NCBI RefSeq assembly: GCF_000471905.2 | Contig: NW_006498572.1 | Location: 1,131,508-1,195,507, forward strand | Source of the DNA: Amborella trichopoda | Lineage: Eukaryota; Streptophyta; Magnoliopsida; Amborellales; Amborellaceae | Reading direction: 5' to 3' | DNA: 64,000 bases | Position numbers and translations under genes: made by a program | Notes under the pieces: generated by a model | Databases searched by the model: none | Told to the model about the DNA's origin: nothing | Seen by the model: the letters and a program-made list of their open reading frames with translations, nothing else | Shown here: positions 1 to 11,117 of the stretch, one piece after another | Layout: every line of letters starts with the position of its first letter | How positions within the stretch are numbered: the stretch's first letter is position 1

Positions 1-128
1 CGCTTATAGGCTCCCTCGTGAAGGGCTTACCATTCCAAGTCAACAATGCCTCCTAATGGACCAGCTAGTGGGTTCCCTTGGTGGGCATTTGCTGCAATCT
101 AGCTGGTGGGGATGTTTTTGCCTCTCGA

Positions 129-532
129 AATTTTTGTTTTTTAGCACTAAGTTTGGAATTTTTGTTTTAACACTAGGGCAAGGATTTTTGTTTTGGTATT
201 GAGGCCACAATTTTTGTTTTGACACTGGGGCCGAATTTTCATTTTTGGCAATGAAGCATGATTTTTGTTTTGGCACTGAGCCCAGAATTTTTATTTTGGC
301 ACGGGAGCCGGAATTTTTTATTTTGGCACTGGGACCGGAATTTTCTTTTCGAATTGGGGCATGATTTTTGTTTTGGCATTGGGGCCGGAATATTTGTTTT
401 GGCACTAGGGCCGAAATTTTTGTTTTGACACTAGAGCCAGGATTTTTATTTTGGCACTGGGGCTGAAATATTTATTTTGGCACTAGGGCCAGGATCTTTT
501 TTGGCACTGGGGCCAAAATTTTGTGGGTGCCC
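129..532. repeat. 26-bp minisatellite, about 15-16 copies
   Basis: A tandem array has units of about 25-27 bp built on ATTTTTGTTTTGGCACTGGG followed by GCCGGA or a variant. The copies have diverged and a few differ in length by a base or two. The array lies at the 3' end of element F, downstream of its coding part. The short reading frames across it are only translations of the repeat. Confidence 0.9.
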
Positions 533-664
533 TTGGTGGGGGTGTGATCCCATTTTGTTGTTGGGGAAGGGGATGGTCTGGATTTTGCTCGGTGCCTTTG
601 CGATTTTCTTGCTCGTAATTGGCTGAGGTCTTCTTCTTTTGGGTAGCAATTGCATCAACTTGTT

Positions 665-960
665 TATTTTAATCCAAGCACCCATTCGGGTTTTCACTTG
701 AACTGGATAGGAGTGGTGCCACAAGGATGGTTTTCACTGACTCCCTTTTGAGGCATTTTTACTCGTGACTTCGAGGTCACTTCCGCCTTTTATTTCCATT
801 TTTACTCATTGCGCCTTTGTGGGTTTTCGCCATGCCCGATTTTCTTGTTTTCATTACTCTTTTACTCATGGCTTCATGGCCATGCCCGCTTGTCATTTTT
901 ACTCATGGCACCCTTGTGGGCTTTCATCATGCCCAATTTTTTCTCTTTGAGGACTCTCTC
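665..960 (-). repeat. Conserved 3' noncoding block of element F
   Basis: This stretch matches the reverse complement of 55050-55335 in element D. Shared landmarks are a run around GGTTTTCACTTGAACTGG and several partial copies of TTTTTACTCAT...GGGTTTTCGCCATGCCCG. The block itself is made of roughly four irregular sub-repeats of 38-60 bp. In both elements it lies between the coding part and the 3' LTR, so it is probably an inherited feature of the group rather than chance. Confidence 0.7.
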
Positions 961-2689
961 TTTAGAGAGGTCCTGCTTGGATAGGGCTCACTGGAGTAGT
1001 GAACACCATGGATGAGTTGTCAAAGGATAGAAGTGTGAAATGAGCGTCAAGAGCACTTTTCTTTATGAGCCACTGATTGTCGAAATGGGACTTTGTGAGG
1101 CAGAATGCATCGACGCGGAGGTGAAGTATTGTTAGGGAAGGTGGGTCGTTTTGATGATGAACCCATGTCTACAGGAAACGTCACCAGGAAGGTAGAAGAT
1201 TTTCTCGTGATTCATCGAAAGTGACGCCTGCGAGGTGAGGTAGCGAAAGATTTGACCGGTGATCCGTAGAAAATGATGTTTGGGAGGTGAGGCGGCGGAA
1301 GACTTGACTGGCAGTCGATCGAGGCATTGTCATAGTGACACGTGACCATGTCGTCAGATAAAGCACTGCATGGGAAGCGAAGTACTTTTATGACGAGCCT
1401 GTGGTTTATAAAAAAGGCTAGGCCGAGAGAGCATGATTGAAATTCCTTATGCTTGAGAAGCTTTTTTATTTCCTGTTTCTTTCATTGTAGAGGGGGAGAA
1501 GAAGATCTCTCTTTTCTTGAAGCCTTCGTTTGGGAGGCCATGCCTTTCACTGCGGCTGACATTCGGGCCCCAGGCCTTGGAGTGCGTCCGGGTGCTGCGC
1601 TCTTGGGTGAAGATGTTCGATCCTGCGAAAGTGTTGATGGATCAGTGCTTGATGGTTGGCTTATGCCTTCAGATCTCTACTGTGTACTTGAGGTCCCGAG
1701 AGCATGGTCTGAGGCTGTGCATAACCCAATTTCGTCCATCCAAACATTTTGACAGATTGTGATGGTATTTGCTGGCCCGTCATCTTCTTCATTATGGTTG
1801 ACCAAACAAATGATCTGGTCAGCTTGGAAGATCAACAGTTGAGTGATCTGTAAATATGTCGAGCAGGAGCTTTTCTGCTCAATTTTTCTCTTGTTGTTGC
1901 TCCCTTAACTACCTCATGGTTCTTTGCCTTCACTCGAGGGTGAAAAGGAAAAAGAGGTTATTTTCATTCTTTTCATGGTCCTTTTTTAGGAAAGGAATGA
2001 CCCCTCGTCCTAGACGACACTACTGTTGTAGGCGGCGGCTGCGATTTTGGCAGCTGGATCTCCAGATGGGAGACTCATTTCAAGACTGATCTATCTTTTT
2101 TTGTAGCGACAAATTATTCTAACCACAGCTTTGTAATCGCTTCGTTTTTCCCAAAATAAAATCTTATTTTTTAGTTTGAATTCTCTTTGTCTGTGGCTTG
2201 TGCTTCTTGTCATTTTTTCGCCATTTGCTTTTCTCTTCTTTCCTTTTGTGTTCGGTTCTTATCCCTCTCTGATGGTGGGGACAAGAAAATGACTAAGAGA
2301 CTTGTTATGCCCTAAGGGGGGAATGCCGATTGTCTGGCTTGAAAGGTTCGAATGCCCTTTCGGGTTTTCATTCAAGCTCTGAGGGTGCATGCCATTTCTG
2401 GTTTTCGCAAAGAACTCTTTTTTTGTTTTTGTTTTGAGCACTTGACCACCGAGGGTCTTGTGTGTACGGATAGCATAAGGAAGATATCTCACCTGTCTTC
2501 TAGAGTAGTGGTGCATGAATGTGTGTTGAATCCCTGGGGGAGATCCAAAGTTTGTGTGGGTCGAGAGGGAGTATTGCATACCTGAGATGAGTAATGTGTT
2601 TTTGTCAGAAGTGCGCGCACTGTTTGGGCGAATAAAGACCTATTCATGAGGCGAAATCTCCTTGAGGTGTTTGAGATTTACTAGCTCTT
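961..2689. other. Noncoding or unassigned part of element F
   Basis: No domain is recognised here. Two plus-strand frames (1453-1752 and 1856-2089) have a composition like coding sequence but match nothing I know. The stretch around 2100-2200 is T-rich with an AATAAA at about 2155 on the plus strand, as at the end of a plus-strand gene. It may be a further degraded part of the antisense gene. The segment 2260-2420 loosely resembles 5380-5510, which hints at an old internal duplication. Confidence 0.4.
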
Positions 2690-5210
2690 GCACTCAGAGA
2701 CCAAACTCAAGTCCGGAGGGGTACATTTTGAAACATGGAGAGAATATTTCCATTGTGACTGCCAAGATGGTGAAGACACTAGGTCGAGACCCTTGTGGAT
2801 GAACAAGGTGCTAAGAGCTGAGGCAATTAAGGACTCAAAAAGAACAATTACCCCTCCCATGCGAGGGGAGAAGGACCGTGTGTACCTGGTCGCTTACTTG
2901 GTCCTTTTCTTGTGAAAGTTTGCTCTGCCAAGGGAGAGGGGCTACATCATCTGGCCCGGCTACTTCTATGTAGCTTGCATGATGGGCTGGGGTCCATTGT
3001 GTGTGGCAAGGCTCCCTTCAAGGATGTCAGGAGCAAGGTCCTAGTGGGCGAGGTTTTTTCCGGTTGCTTCACGATGAGCTCCCAGTTCACTACGTCCTTG
3101 GGTGGCTTTCGGCATATTTTCCTGGGAAATACGAGATTAATGGAAGCCTCAAGAATGCCACCAGTCCCTTATATGCAGAAAATTGGTGGGATGAAGGTTG
3201 TGTTTATGGAGCCGGCGGAGGCTTGTGAGCTTTTGATTAATTCCCCATTTTTTACCAATGGTAGCCCCTTTCTAGTATGTGGCCCTACTGATAATGTGTA
3301 CATTGATGTTCTTGGTGGGGTCCTCAACAGAGTGACTACGGAGATAAGGGAGGCCAAGTACCACGTATGCATGAGGGGCTGCATCCTTCCATATAGAGGC
3401 GTGGGAGATAGAAAGCTGAAGGGCTACTTCCCACATTGCTTCACACGCCAGCATGGCTTGGATCAAGGTGTTGCTTTACCGTCTCCTTCGAGAAGAATTA
3501 TGGGAAAAAGGGGGCGTTGCAAGATCATGAGACCCCTGGCTGGAGTTGTTAAGAGTTGATCGAGCTCGACATGAAGATGGGGTGGGAGACTTGCCTCCTC
3601 CTCTCGAGGCGAAGCAAGTTCATGATCCCTCATTATGGTCGTGTGGGTTATGCGACAGAGAATTATTGACGGTAGTGGGATGCTACAAACCGCATGTATT
3701 AAGGCTCCAACCACCCATGACAGGCTGTCAACAATGAGAAGCGCAATGACAGGGTTGGGAAACGCTTCTCTCCTTCTTTCTCCCATATTTTTTAACTAAG
3801 CCAGTGTCCTACTAACTGGAGAAAACTTTCTAAGCCTCGTTCTTTTAGTAGGGATGATGCTGGCTTGGAGTATTTGTCTCTGGAGGTCGGGTCAAAATCC
3901 ATTTTTGATGACCTCAATTCCATTTTTGGATGGACCAAGGGAGATTCAGTCTCGGGCCGTGAAGGAAGATCGGTTTGGGGCATGGACGCGTCAACAGGAA
4001 GTGGGCCAGGCTCTGACCTAGCTGCTATGCCCTTCTGCGGGTACAGGGCCGAGCAGTGTACCCCAAAGAGCAAGGGAAAAGAAGCAAGAAGGGGAAAAGA
4101 GAAAAGGGTCAAAGGATCCTAAGTTGGCCCCCACAGTTACGAAGAAGGGCACTTGCTCAAATAGGAGGCGTTTGTCCATTGCGGATTCGTCACATCTGGC
4201 TCCTCCTGTTAAGCGTGCGAAAGTGGAGGTATGATCAGTTTTGACTCCGCTTCCCGTGATTTCGGCTCCGCCTCCCTAGATGTTGACTCCAATTGATGTC
4301 GAGACTGTGGATGAGGTCTCGAGTGTTGCCATGGACACTTCAGCGATGTCTACTCCGGCCATTTCATAAGTGGAGTTAAGAGAAGAATCTGGCTAAGAAA
4401 TTCCTTCTTCAAAGCTGGCGGCAGCATTGGCCCTGGAGGTCCCTATTTCAGGGATGTAGGCTGAAGAGCCTTCATCTGAGCCTTACACCGTCGTCCCTGA
4501 CCCTTTAGCTTTCATGGTCAATGATTCTGCTCTTGATGTTCCTCCACTTGCCGCAATTGGTTCTCCAACTCCACATCCATCTGGGCTGAGCTTTAAGGCA
4601 CTTGTTGTGAGGAGCATGCTTTGATCAAGTCTCCAAGGGATTAGGGAGTGTGCTTTTTCTGATCTCCAGCGAGAGATGGAAGTTATTGAGGCTTGCACAA
4701 CTAGTTTAAAGGCTGTGTATTATGATGAGGGAACCTTCGACCAGCTAAAGGGGTTGCTACGAAGTCTTGCAGATTGGGGAGTCGAGGCTCTTCTTTGTGA
4801 GACTGAAGTGCAGGTGTCTCATGAGACGCACCTAACTGCTATGAAGGAGAGCTTGGCTAAGAAATAGGCTCTCATGAAGGGGCATGAGAAGAAGAAGAAC
4901 TTGGTCATTTCTCACCAAGCTCACCTTGTGGAGGAAGAGGAGGGTTTCTCTAGCCAGATCTTGGCCATAGAGGATGAGATTACAACATTGCAAGTTCGCG
5001 TGACTGATTTGAAGACCCGACTGAGTCAGCACCGGGAGGTGATACTCCAGAAGTCTCAACAACTAGAGCAGCTGAATATCGAGGCGAGGGCGATCCTTGA
5101 TTTGGCTGAGGAAGTCACCAAAAGCATTTCCTATTTTGAGGAGTGAAAGCAGGTTGCACTGGTGCACGCATAGGAGTTTAAGGCGAAGATGCAAGATGCC
5201 CTTGACCATT
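2690..5210 (+). pseudogene. Antisense plant mobile domain (PMD) gene relic inside element F
   Basis: The segment around 3050-3200 reads PVHYVLGWLSAYFPGKYE, close to the conserved PMD core (pattern FPIHYLYGWLAHYF). Further on are a basic, nuclear-signal-like stretch rich in K and R (about 4060-4230, including SRRRLSIADSSHLAPP), a proline- and serine-rich linker, and a heptad-rich coiled coil (about 4870-5145). This order of PMD, basic linker and coiled coil is that of PMD proteins carried by plant transposable elements. PMD is a plant domain found both in host silencing-related genes and in DNA and LTR elements. Its orientation is opposite to the gag of the same element. It is broken by several changes and is not expected to give a full protein. 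The domain call rests on motif memory, not a search. Confidence 0.6.
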
Positions 5211-5697
5211 TTTAGTGGTTCTAAGCTCTGTGCCTGGTTTTTTGATCTTTGTCATTCCTTTTGACGCCCGTCAAAAAATATTTGTAATATGTGTGGAATG
5301 ATTCTTCTTTTCTCTCTTTGCTTCCCATGCTTCTTTTGTTAATCACTTGTTTTCCTCCCTTCATGATTTTTACTCCTATCCTTTATCTCCTCAGAGGGGA
5401 AATAAGGGATGACCCTAGAGGCCTTCCATGAGTGCATCTGAATTGTTCCATGCCTGACTTGAATGCTCGACGGGGTTTTTGTCCAAGTCTTTGTTGCATG
5501 CACCATGATCCTTTTTTTTTTTTTGAGGGTGACCATGGGTGGCATAGTTTTAGTGTCGTATAGCCAGAACATATGTTAACAGTTTAGTGGTTGAGTAGCT
5601 TGGACCTTTGTTCAGGAATAGTACCTTTATCAGACTGTTGCGGGGGCCTCCTTTTTATCCTCCCCTATACGGGAAGTGTCGTGGATTGTCCTCATAG
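5211..5697. other. Spacer between antisense gene and gag of element F
   Basis: This is T-rich DNA following the antisense gene relic, with a poly-T run near 5512-5524 and no domain. The convergent ends of the plus-strand relic and the minus-strand gag both fall here, so terminators for both would be expected, but no specific signal can be shown. Confidence 0.4.
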
Positions 5698-8600
5698 TCA
5701 TGTATTGACCATCCTCAGCAAAAAGAGCTTGCCTTGGGATGAAATCATACAGAGTAGGAAGAGGGAGAAGGAGAGCCATTTTAATTGGGTGTTGAGGGGG
5801 TTGCAACTTGTAGGGTTGTACTCATGCAGGCTTTTTGTTTTCTTCTCTTCTTCTGGGCGGGCTAGGTACTTGAGCCGGGGTGAGGGTACCACCTTCACTT
5901 GGCGTTCCCATAGAGTTAAGAAGAGCAGGTGCTTCCGGGACACCAGGGGCAGGGTTTTGAGCCTGCTCGAATTTCTCCTGTTGCGAGGTTTCGACATCAA
6001 GAGCTTCCTCTAGAGGTGGGTATGACGCATTGTTTATGACTATCTCACCGTTTCGTATGTACCTCTCCAAAACAGATCGGAACCTGAAACAGTGACACAA
6101 GTCATGCCCTCTTAGCTGATGATAACGGCACAAGTTTTGATCTTTTTCTACCACCCGCTTCTGTTTCTTGGGTACACAAGGCATGATCATTTGTGTTGTA
6201 TCATTACGTCGAAGAGGATAAGGAACATGTGAGGAAACAGTTTAGCTACGGGGGCATCGTCGGTCGGCTCTTCTTGGACTGCGACCATATGTGAGGCTTC
6301 GGGTGTTTCAAAAGCCTTCTTGAGGTTCTCAAAGTTGATTTGACCCTTTTGAATTAAGGCTTCGATGTGCTCTTGGAGCTAGAGGCAGTCTTGCATGGGG
6401 TGACTTAGCATTCGGTGATAAGTGCAGCATTTGGTGTGATTGACGAGTCCTCCCTGTTCTGGATTTCTAGTGCCAGAAAGGTTCATCATGCCTTGTTCGA
6501 GCAGCATTTTCAAGAGAGTTGACACCCATGCCTTGTTGAAGCTGTATGGCTGGTTCAGTCTTTGGATGAATTGTTCAGTCCGATAATAGCTTTCTGGTGG
6601 GGGTACCCAATTGTAGTTCTGCGTTTGAGGCTGCTGTTGTTAGGGCTCTCCTTGTCCTTTGGGTGGCAACCCTCGATAGGTGTCTAATGTTTGGAGAGGA
6701 GTAACATTAGCTGGGGAATCAAAATTAAAAGGCGTGGTAGTGACGGCCGTGCTGACTTGATTCCTTTGTTGGCTAGCCTGAGGATTAGCTTTGTTATTAG
6801 CAGAATTTTGAGTCTGAACCCCTCCACCGCCCATGATCTGAGTTCAATTTCCTCCATGATGCCTTAGCACGCTTTCGATTTTAGTTGCCTTTGTGATCAT
6901 GTAGAAAAAAGTGGTAAGATTAGAAACTTCGACATGTAAGGAGATTTCCTTCTTCATGTTCCTTACACACCTTTGTACAACATCAATCTCAGTCATGAGA
7001 TTGCTCTGACACATGGCAAGGTTTCTCCATCTCTAGATGTACTTGTCCAAAGACTCATCCATCTCCTGAGCCATTGTGAGGAGTTCTATTGCTTGAACAT
7101 CCATTTCCGCTTTGTAAAACCGTTGTAGAACAACTGCTCCATTTCCTGCCATGAATGAATTGAGTTTGAGGGCAAGTGCGCGTACCACTTAAAGGCGGGC
7201 CTGACCAAAGTTTCCACAAACTGCCAAAGAAGCAATCTGGAGTCCAAAGCCGATTCCTGACATGCTAATACGAAGTGAGCCACATGCTGCTGGGGTGAAC
7301 CCATGCTATCGAAGACTAATAATCTTCCTTTTTGATATCTGATGGGGAAGGGGATTCGATTAATAAAAGGCAGGGAAGGCTTCTTGTAATGGACACTTTC
7401 CTGTGTCTTCGACGTTTGTAAGCCTTGAATTCTTTTATTAATCATCCTCAGAACGTCCTCTTGAGTAAACATCAATGGCGTAACTTGAGAGGCTAGATGA
7501 GGCTGGTCAGCGAAGGAGACAGGAGGGTTTAGAGGCCTTGAGGTTTAGGCCATAAGAGGAGGATTTGAGGTTCAGGCCATAAGAGGAGGCTAAGGTCTTT
7601 CTTCTTCTTCACGTTGAGGCTCAAGGGAGGAGTTTTCTTCTTGATGAGAAGACACTGCGTGTTGAGAGTCTTCGAGTCCTTTGAGCCTGTCCAGAATGCT
7701 GTTCAACGCGTCCTCGAAATGGGCCATTGAATTTTACGGCTCATCCCCTTGATGACATACTACGATTACCTCGACTTGTTCTCCCTGTTCAGATAATTCA
7801 ACAGTAGGGGTTATTCTGGTCCTCTTCACACCTCTATATGGTAATTCGTGCAATAGGGGTTGAGCTTGCTCGAATTGAGCTTGAGATTGGCTTGCAGCAC
7901 GAGTAAGCACTGGCTTTGGGTGGCCTTGAGGACAGATTACTGCCGATCTTGGCACTTGAAGGCCTTGGGGCCATCGCCAACCTGAATGGGCTAGAGACGG
8001 CCTTGGGGCCATATCTCATTTACTTGCTCATGATGGCCTTGGGGTCACGGATCGGATGGATTGTCTCCATCTTCGTGTACCTCGATGATATAGCAATGAA
8101 CGGTGTCGGTCATTCCGGTTTCTTCCGTGGCTTACAATGGGTAGAACCAGTTTTGTTCTAGTAAGTCTTCTGAGGCTCAAGACTTTGCTTTTCATTTTCA
8201 GAGTGGCACCCTCATCTCTCTCATCTGTTTAATTCTCAAGCTTCAGAAATGTTTTTTCTTAGAATCGGAATCAATCTCGATTTCCATCCATACTGGCTTG
8301 CCCTACGGAGATGAGTACAAAATTGATCAACTACAGTAATGTATGACGTCCAGGACGAAGGGAGCTCGTTGTGGACTGTGGATGAATAGGCTTGCTTGGA
8401 GAAGGTGGGGTGCTAACTGGTTGATTTTGAGAATATCTTGCTCCGAACCCTGCCCCGACGGCTAGCTTGTAAGTATAGATATGGAGGAGTAGACAGGATG
8501 GTTCTTGAAGGGAATTTCTTAGAGTACCACATGCTAAGTGGCTTCGGGGTAGTGAGGGACGTGTTTGATGCTCCTTTCCTTTTTCTGCTAGCAGAGTCAC

Positions 8601-9382
8601 TGGATCTGCAAGTGTGTGCATGGCCCGTAGCAGTGTTAGTGGCAGTTTGTGACTCAACCCCTTGTGAAGTGGATGGTTGGGTATTTGAAATACCCACCTG
8701 TTTATTTGGAGAGGCCTTAGAGCCTTCAACATGAATGTGTATCTTTCTGGAAGACTTTCGATTGCTTCAAAAGTCGTGTGCTTGCTTGGTTCCAGTCTTT
8801 GGGCTGCCCCTAGTGCAAGATTATTATGCAGTTCATTAGAGGCCGAAGACCACTTGTGATGAGTCCAGGTCTCAAGGGGCCCGAAAAAGGTGAGGCGATC
8901 GATGTAAGATGTTTCCTTTCCCATCTTGTCATGGTGATAGTTAAACCCTTAGCCGTGACGTGTGTAACTATGCACGTGATAGCATTGAGTCCGTGCGAAC
9001 TAGTGTCTAGAGTGAGGAGTGTGCAGCGATGCACTAGTACCAACGATGCCTTTGTAAAGTGCAAGTTGGGTTACCTTTCGGTTACCCATTGAGATGGTGA
9101 TCTTATTAGGACGCACTGGCCAAAGATGAGGAGTGGCGTGAGGACCACTTTTAAGCTTATGACTGACGAGATACTTGCCAGTAACACGGTAATTTTGAGA
9201 GAAGGTGGTTTCAGAGCCACCCATGCAGATGATATCAATGGTTTTCCCTTTGATGTCGGAGGAGGGAAAAGGGTTTGAGCACCCTTTTCCCTAGTTTTCC
9301 TAGCGTGATCTAGAATGGTAGGGCTAGCCATGCGACTTGAGGAGGACATGGGAGAAGCAGGATTAGCCATTCTGCTCTCCAT
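5698..9382 (-). pseudogene. gag-like region of element F
   Basis: The minus strand encodes a Ty3/Tat type capsid region. The core at 7086-7475 contains HFVLACQESALDSRLLLWQF and AFKWYAHLPSNSIHSW, matching the usual FKWY...LP...I.SW block of retrotransposon gag. Downstream, at about 6110-6150, CRYHQLRGHDLCHC resembles the single Cys/His knuckle of Tat gags. Upstream (8331-9382) is a low-complexity N-terminal part with weak similarity to the same part of element E. The gag would form the particle shell and package RNA. The reading frame is broken in several places. No protease or pol follows it. Confidence 0.75.
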
Positions 9383-9512
9383 GGGCGAGGTTGCAAATAT
9401 GGGGATGAAGTCATGAAAGAGGAGTAATAAGACTCCATTGAAGTTTTAGAGAGAGAGAGAGAGAAGAGAGATATTTGTATGAGAACAGTCCGAGCCAGCT
9501 ATAAGGTGGCAT

Positions 9513-9531
9513 GTCCATAGTGGAGTCGTTA
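9513..9531 (-). other. Degenerate primer-binding site of element F
   Basis: On the plus strand the site reads TGTCCATAGTGGAGTCGTTA (9512-9531), a mutated form of GTCCCCAGTGGAGTCGCCA found at the same place in element E. On the minus strand it lies directly after the 5' LTR, as a primer-binding site must. The tRNA it would pair with was not determined. Confidence 0.6.
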
Positions 9532-9640
9532 GTTGGTCGAGCCTGATTTTTCTTCGCACATACGACAGGAAAAATCCTCTCTCAAATAACTGTGGAGGGT
9601 TCGTGCGCACTACATGTTTGTGAGTGTGCGTACACGTGCT

Positions 9641-10876
9641 TTCCTATATACGAATAGGAACCAACAAAGAGAGAGATTTTACAACAAGGGTGCGTTTAAG
9701 CGCTTACCTCATTGTTTTGGGGTTCGGGACACACCCGGGCAGCTTACCCTCTTAGAAAAATTACGAAGCCCTCCGACTGTCTGCCAGTGTGGTTTAGACA
9801 CGAACTCTCCTTAGGCTTTTTAACTCATCGCTTCGTTCTTTCGTGCTGGAAATTGCAATGTGGATTCAATTGTACTCCTCAATGGTTGCTCGCTCGAACG
9901 AGGGCTGGTTGATAAAAATAAGGGCTAAGGGAGAAAAGTGATAAGAATTCTCTTATCCACGCAACACTATGTGCTCGGGCGATAAGGGCAACTGAAGGGT
10001 TAGAACTCTCTTGACTATTGTCTTAGGAAGAATCCTCCCGATTGACTGAGGGAGAGTGCGTATGCTTCTCTCACAACTCAACTTAACTATATGGAGAGCG
10101 AGTTAGAGCAATGATCTGAGAGTTGGAACCCGTAGGTTGACTATGAAAGTCATTTGGTCGAGCGTATATCAGACATCAAGGTGCTATGCGCTGCTATAGG
10201 TTTGCTGGGTCTACGCTAAAGATGCAAGGGGAAAGAGATGAGACCGCGCATTTTCTGCGGTCCTATGTGCTTATACGAACCAACAAAGAAAGAGATTTTA
10301 CGATCAGGGTGCGTTTAAGTGCTTACCTCGTTGTTTCGGGGTTCGGGACACACCCGGGCAGTTTTCCCTCTTAGAACAATTACGAAGCCCTCCGACTGTC
10401 TTCCAGTGCGGTTTGGACATGGACTCTCCTTAGGCTTTTAACTCATCGCTTCGTTCTTTCACGTTAGAAATTGAAATGTGGAGTCAGTTGTACTCCTCTA
10501 TGGTTGCTCGCTCGAACGAGGGCTGGCTGATAAAAATGAGGCATTAGGGAGAAAGGTGATAAGAATTCTCCTATGCAAGCAAACACTATGTGCTCAGACG
10601 ATCAGGGCAACTGAAGTAGAACTCTCTTGACTATCGGCTCAGGAAAAATCCTCCCGATTGAATGACAGAGAGAGCGTATGCTTCTCTCACAACTCGACTT
10701 GACTGTATGAAGAGGGAGTTAGAGCGATGATCTGATGGTTGAAACCCATAAGTTGACTCTGAAAGGCATTGGGTCGAGTGTATATCAGACATCAGGGTGC
10801 TATGCAATGCTGCAGGTTTGCTGGGTCTACTCTAGTGATGCAAGGGAAAAGAGATGAGAGCGCGCATTTTCTGCGG
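9641..10876 (-). repeat. Tandem duplication of about 617 bp within LTR F
   Basis: Two direct copies lie side by side: 9641-10260 and 10261-10876. Landmarks such as CCAACAAAG (9661 and 10280) and TTTCTGCGG (ending 10260 and 10876) are spaced 616-619 bp apart. By eye the copies differ at many scattered bases and a few indels, so the duplication is not recent. Confidence 0.92.
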
Positions 10877-11107
10877 GCACGGGTTGCTGCGCGGGGCTAG
10901 TAACATGTAAAGAGAGAGAAGAAAGAGAGAAGAGGGAGAGAGAGAACGGAGTTGCATAACTAGGGTGGGTTAGGGGTAGTTTCTATTTCTGAAAATTTTT
11001 TTCTCTTTGGCGCTAGATCCAAGTGTTAGGGGTAAAAGATAAGTGGACACGAGTTTAATGCCTCTATTTCGGTAATGAATGATCCGAGTTTTTTACAATT
11101 GACCTAA

Positions 11108-11117
11108 GTTATATAGA
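11108..11117 (-). promoter_or_regulatory. TATA-like site of LTR F
   Basis: On the minus strand the sequence is TCTATATAAC, preceded by GCATCCACCC. The 3' LTR of element E has the same two elements in the same order (GCATCCACCC, then TATATATA), which supports this as the LTR promoter. Confidence 0.45.

Noticed and set aside
40-724. Minus-strand frames with repeated PSAKIKN-like text
   Set aside because: They only translate the 26-bp minisatellite.
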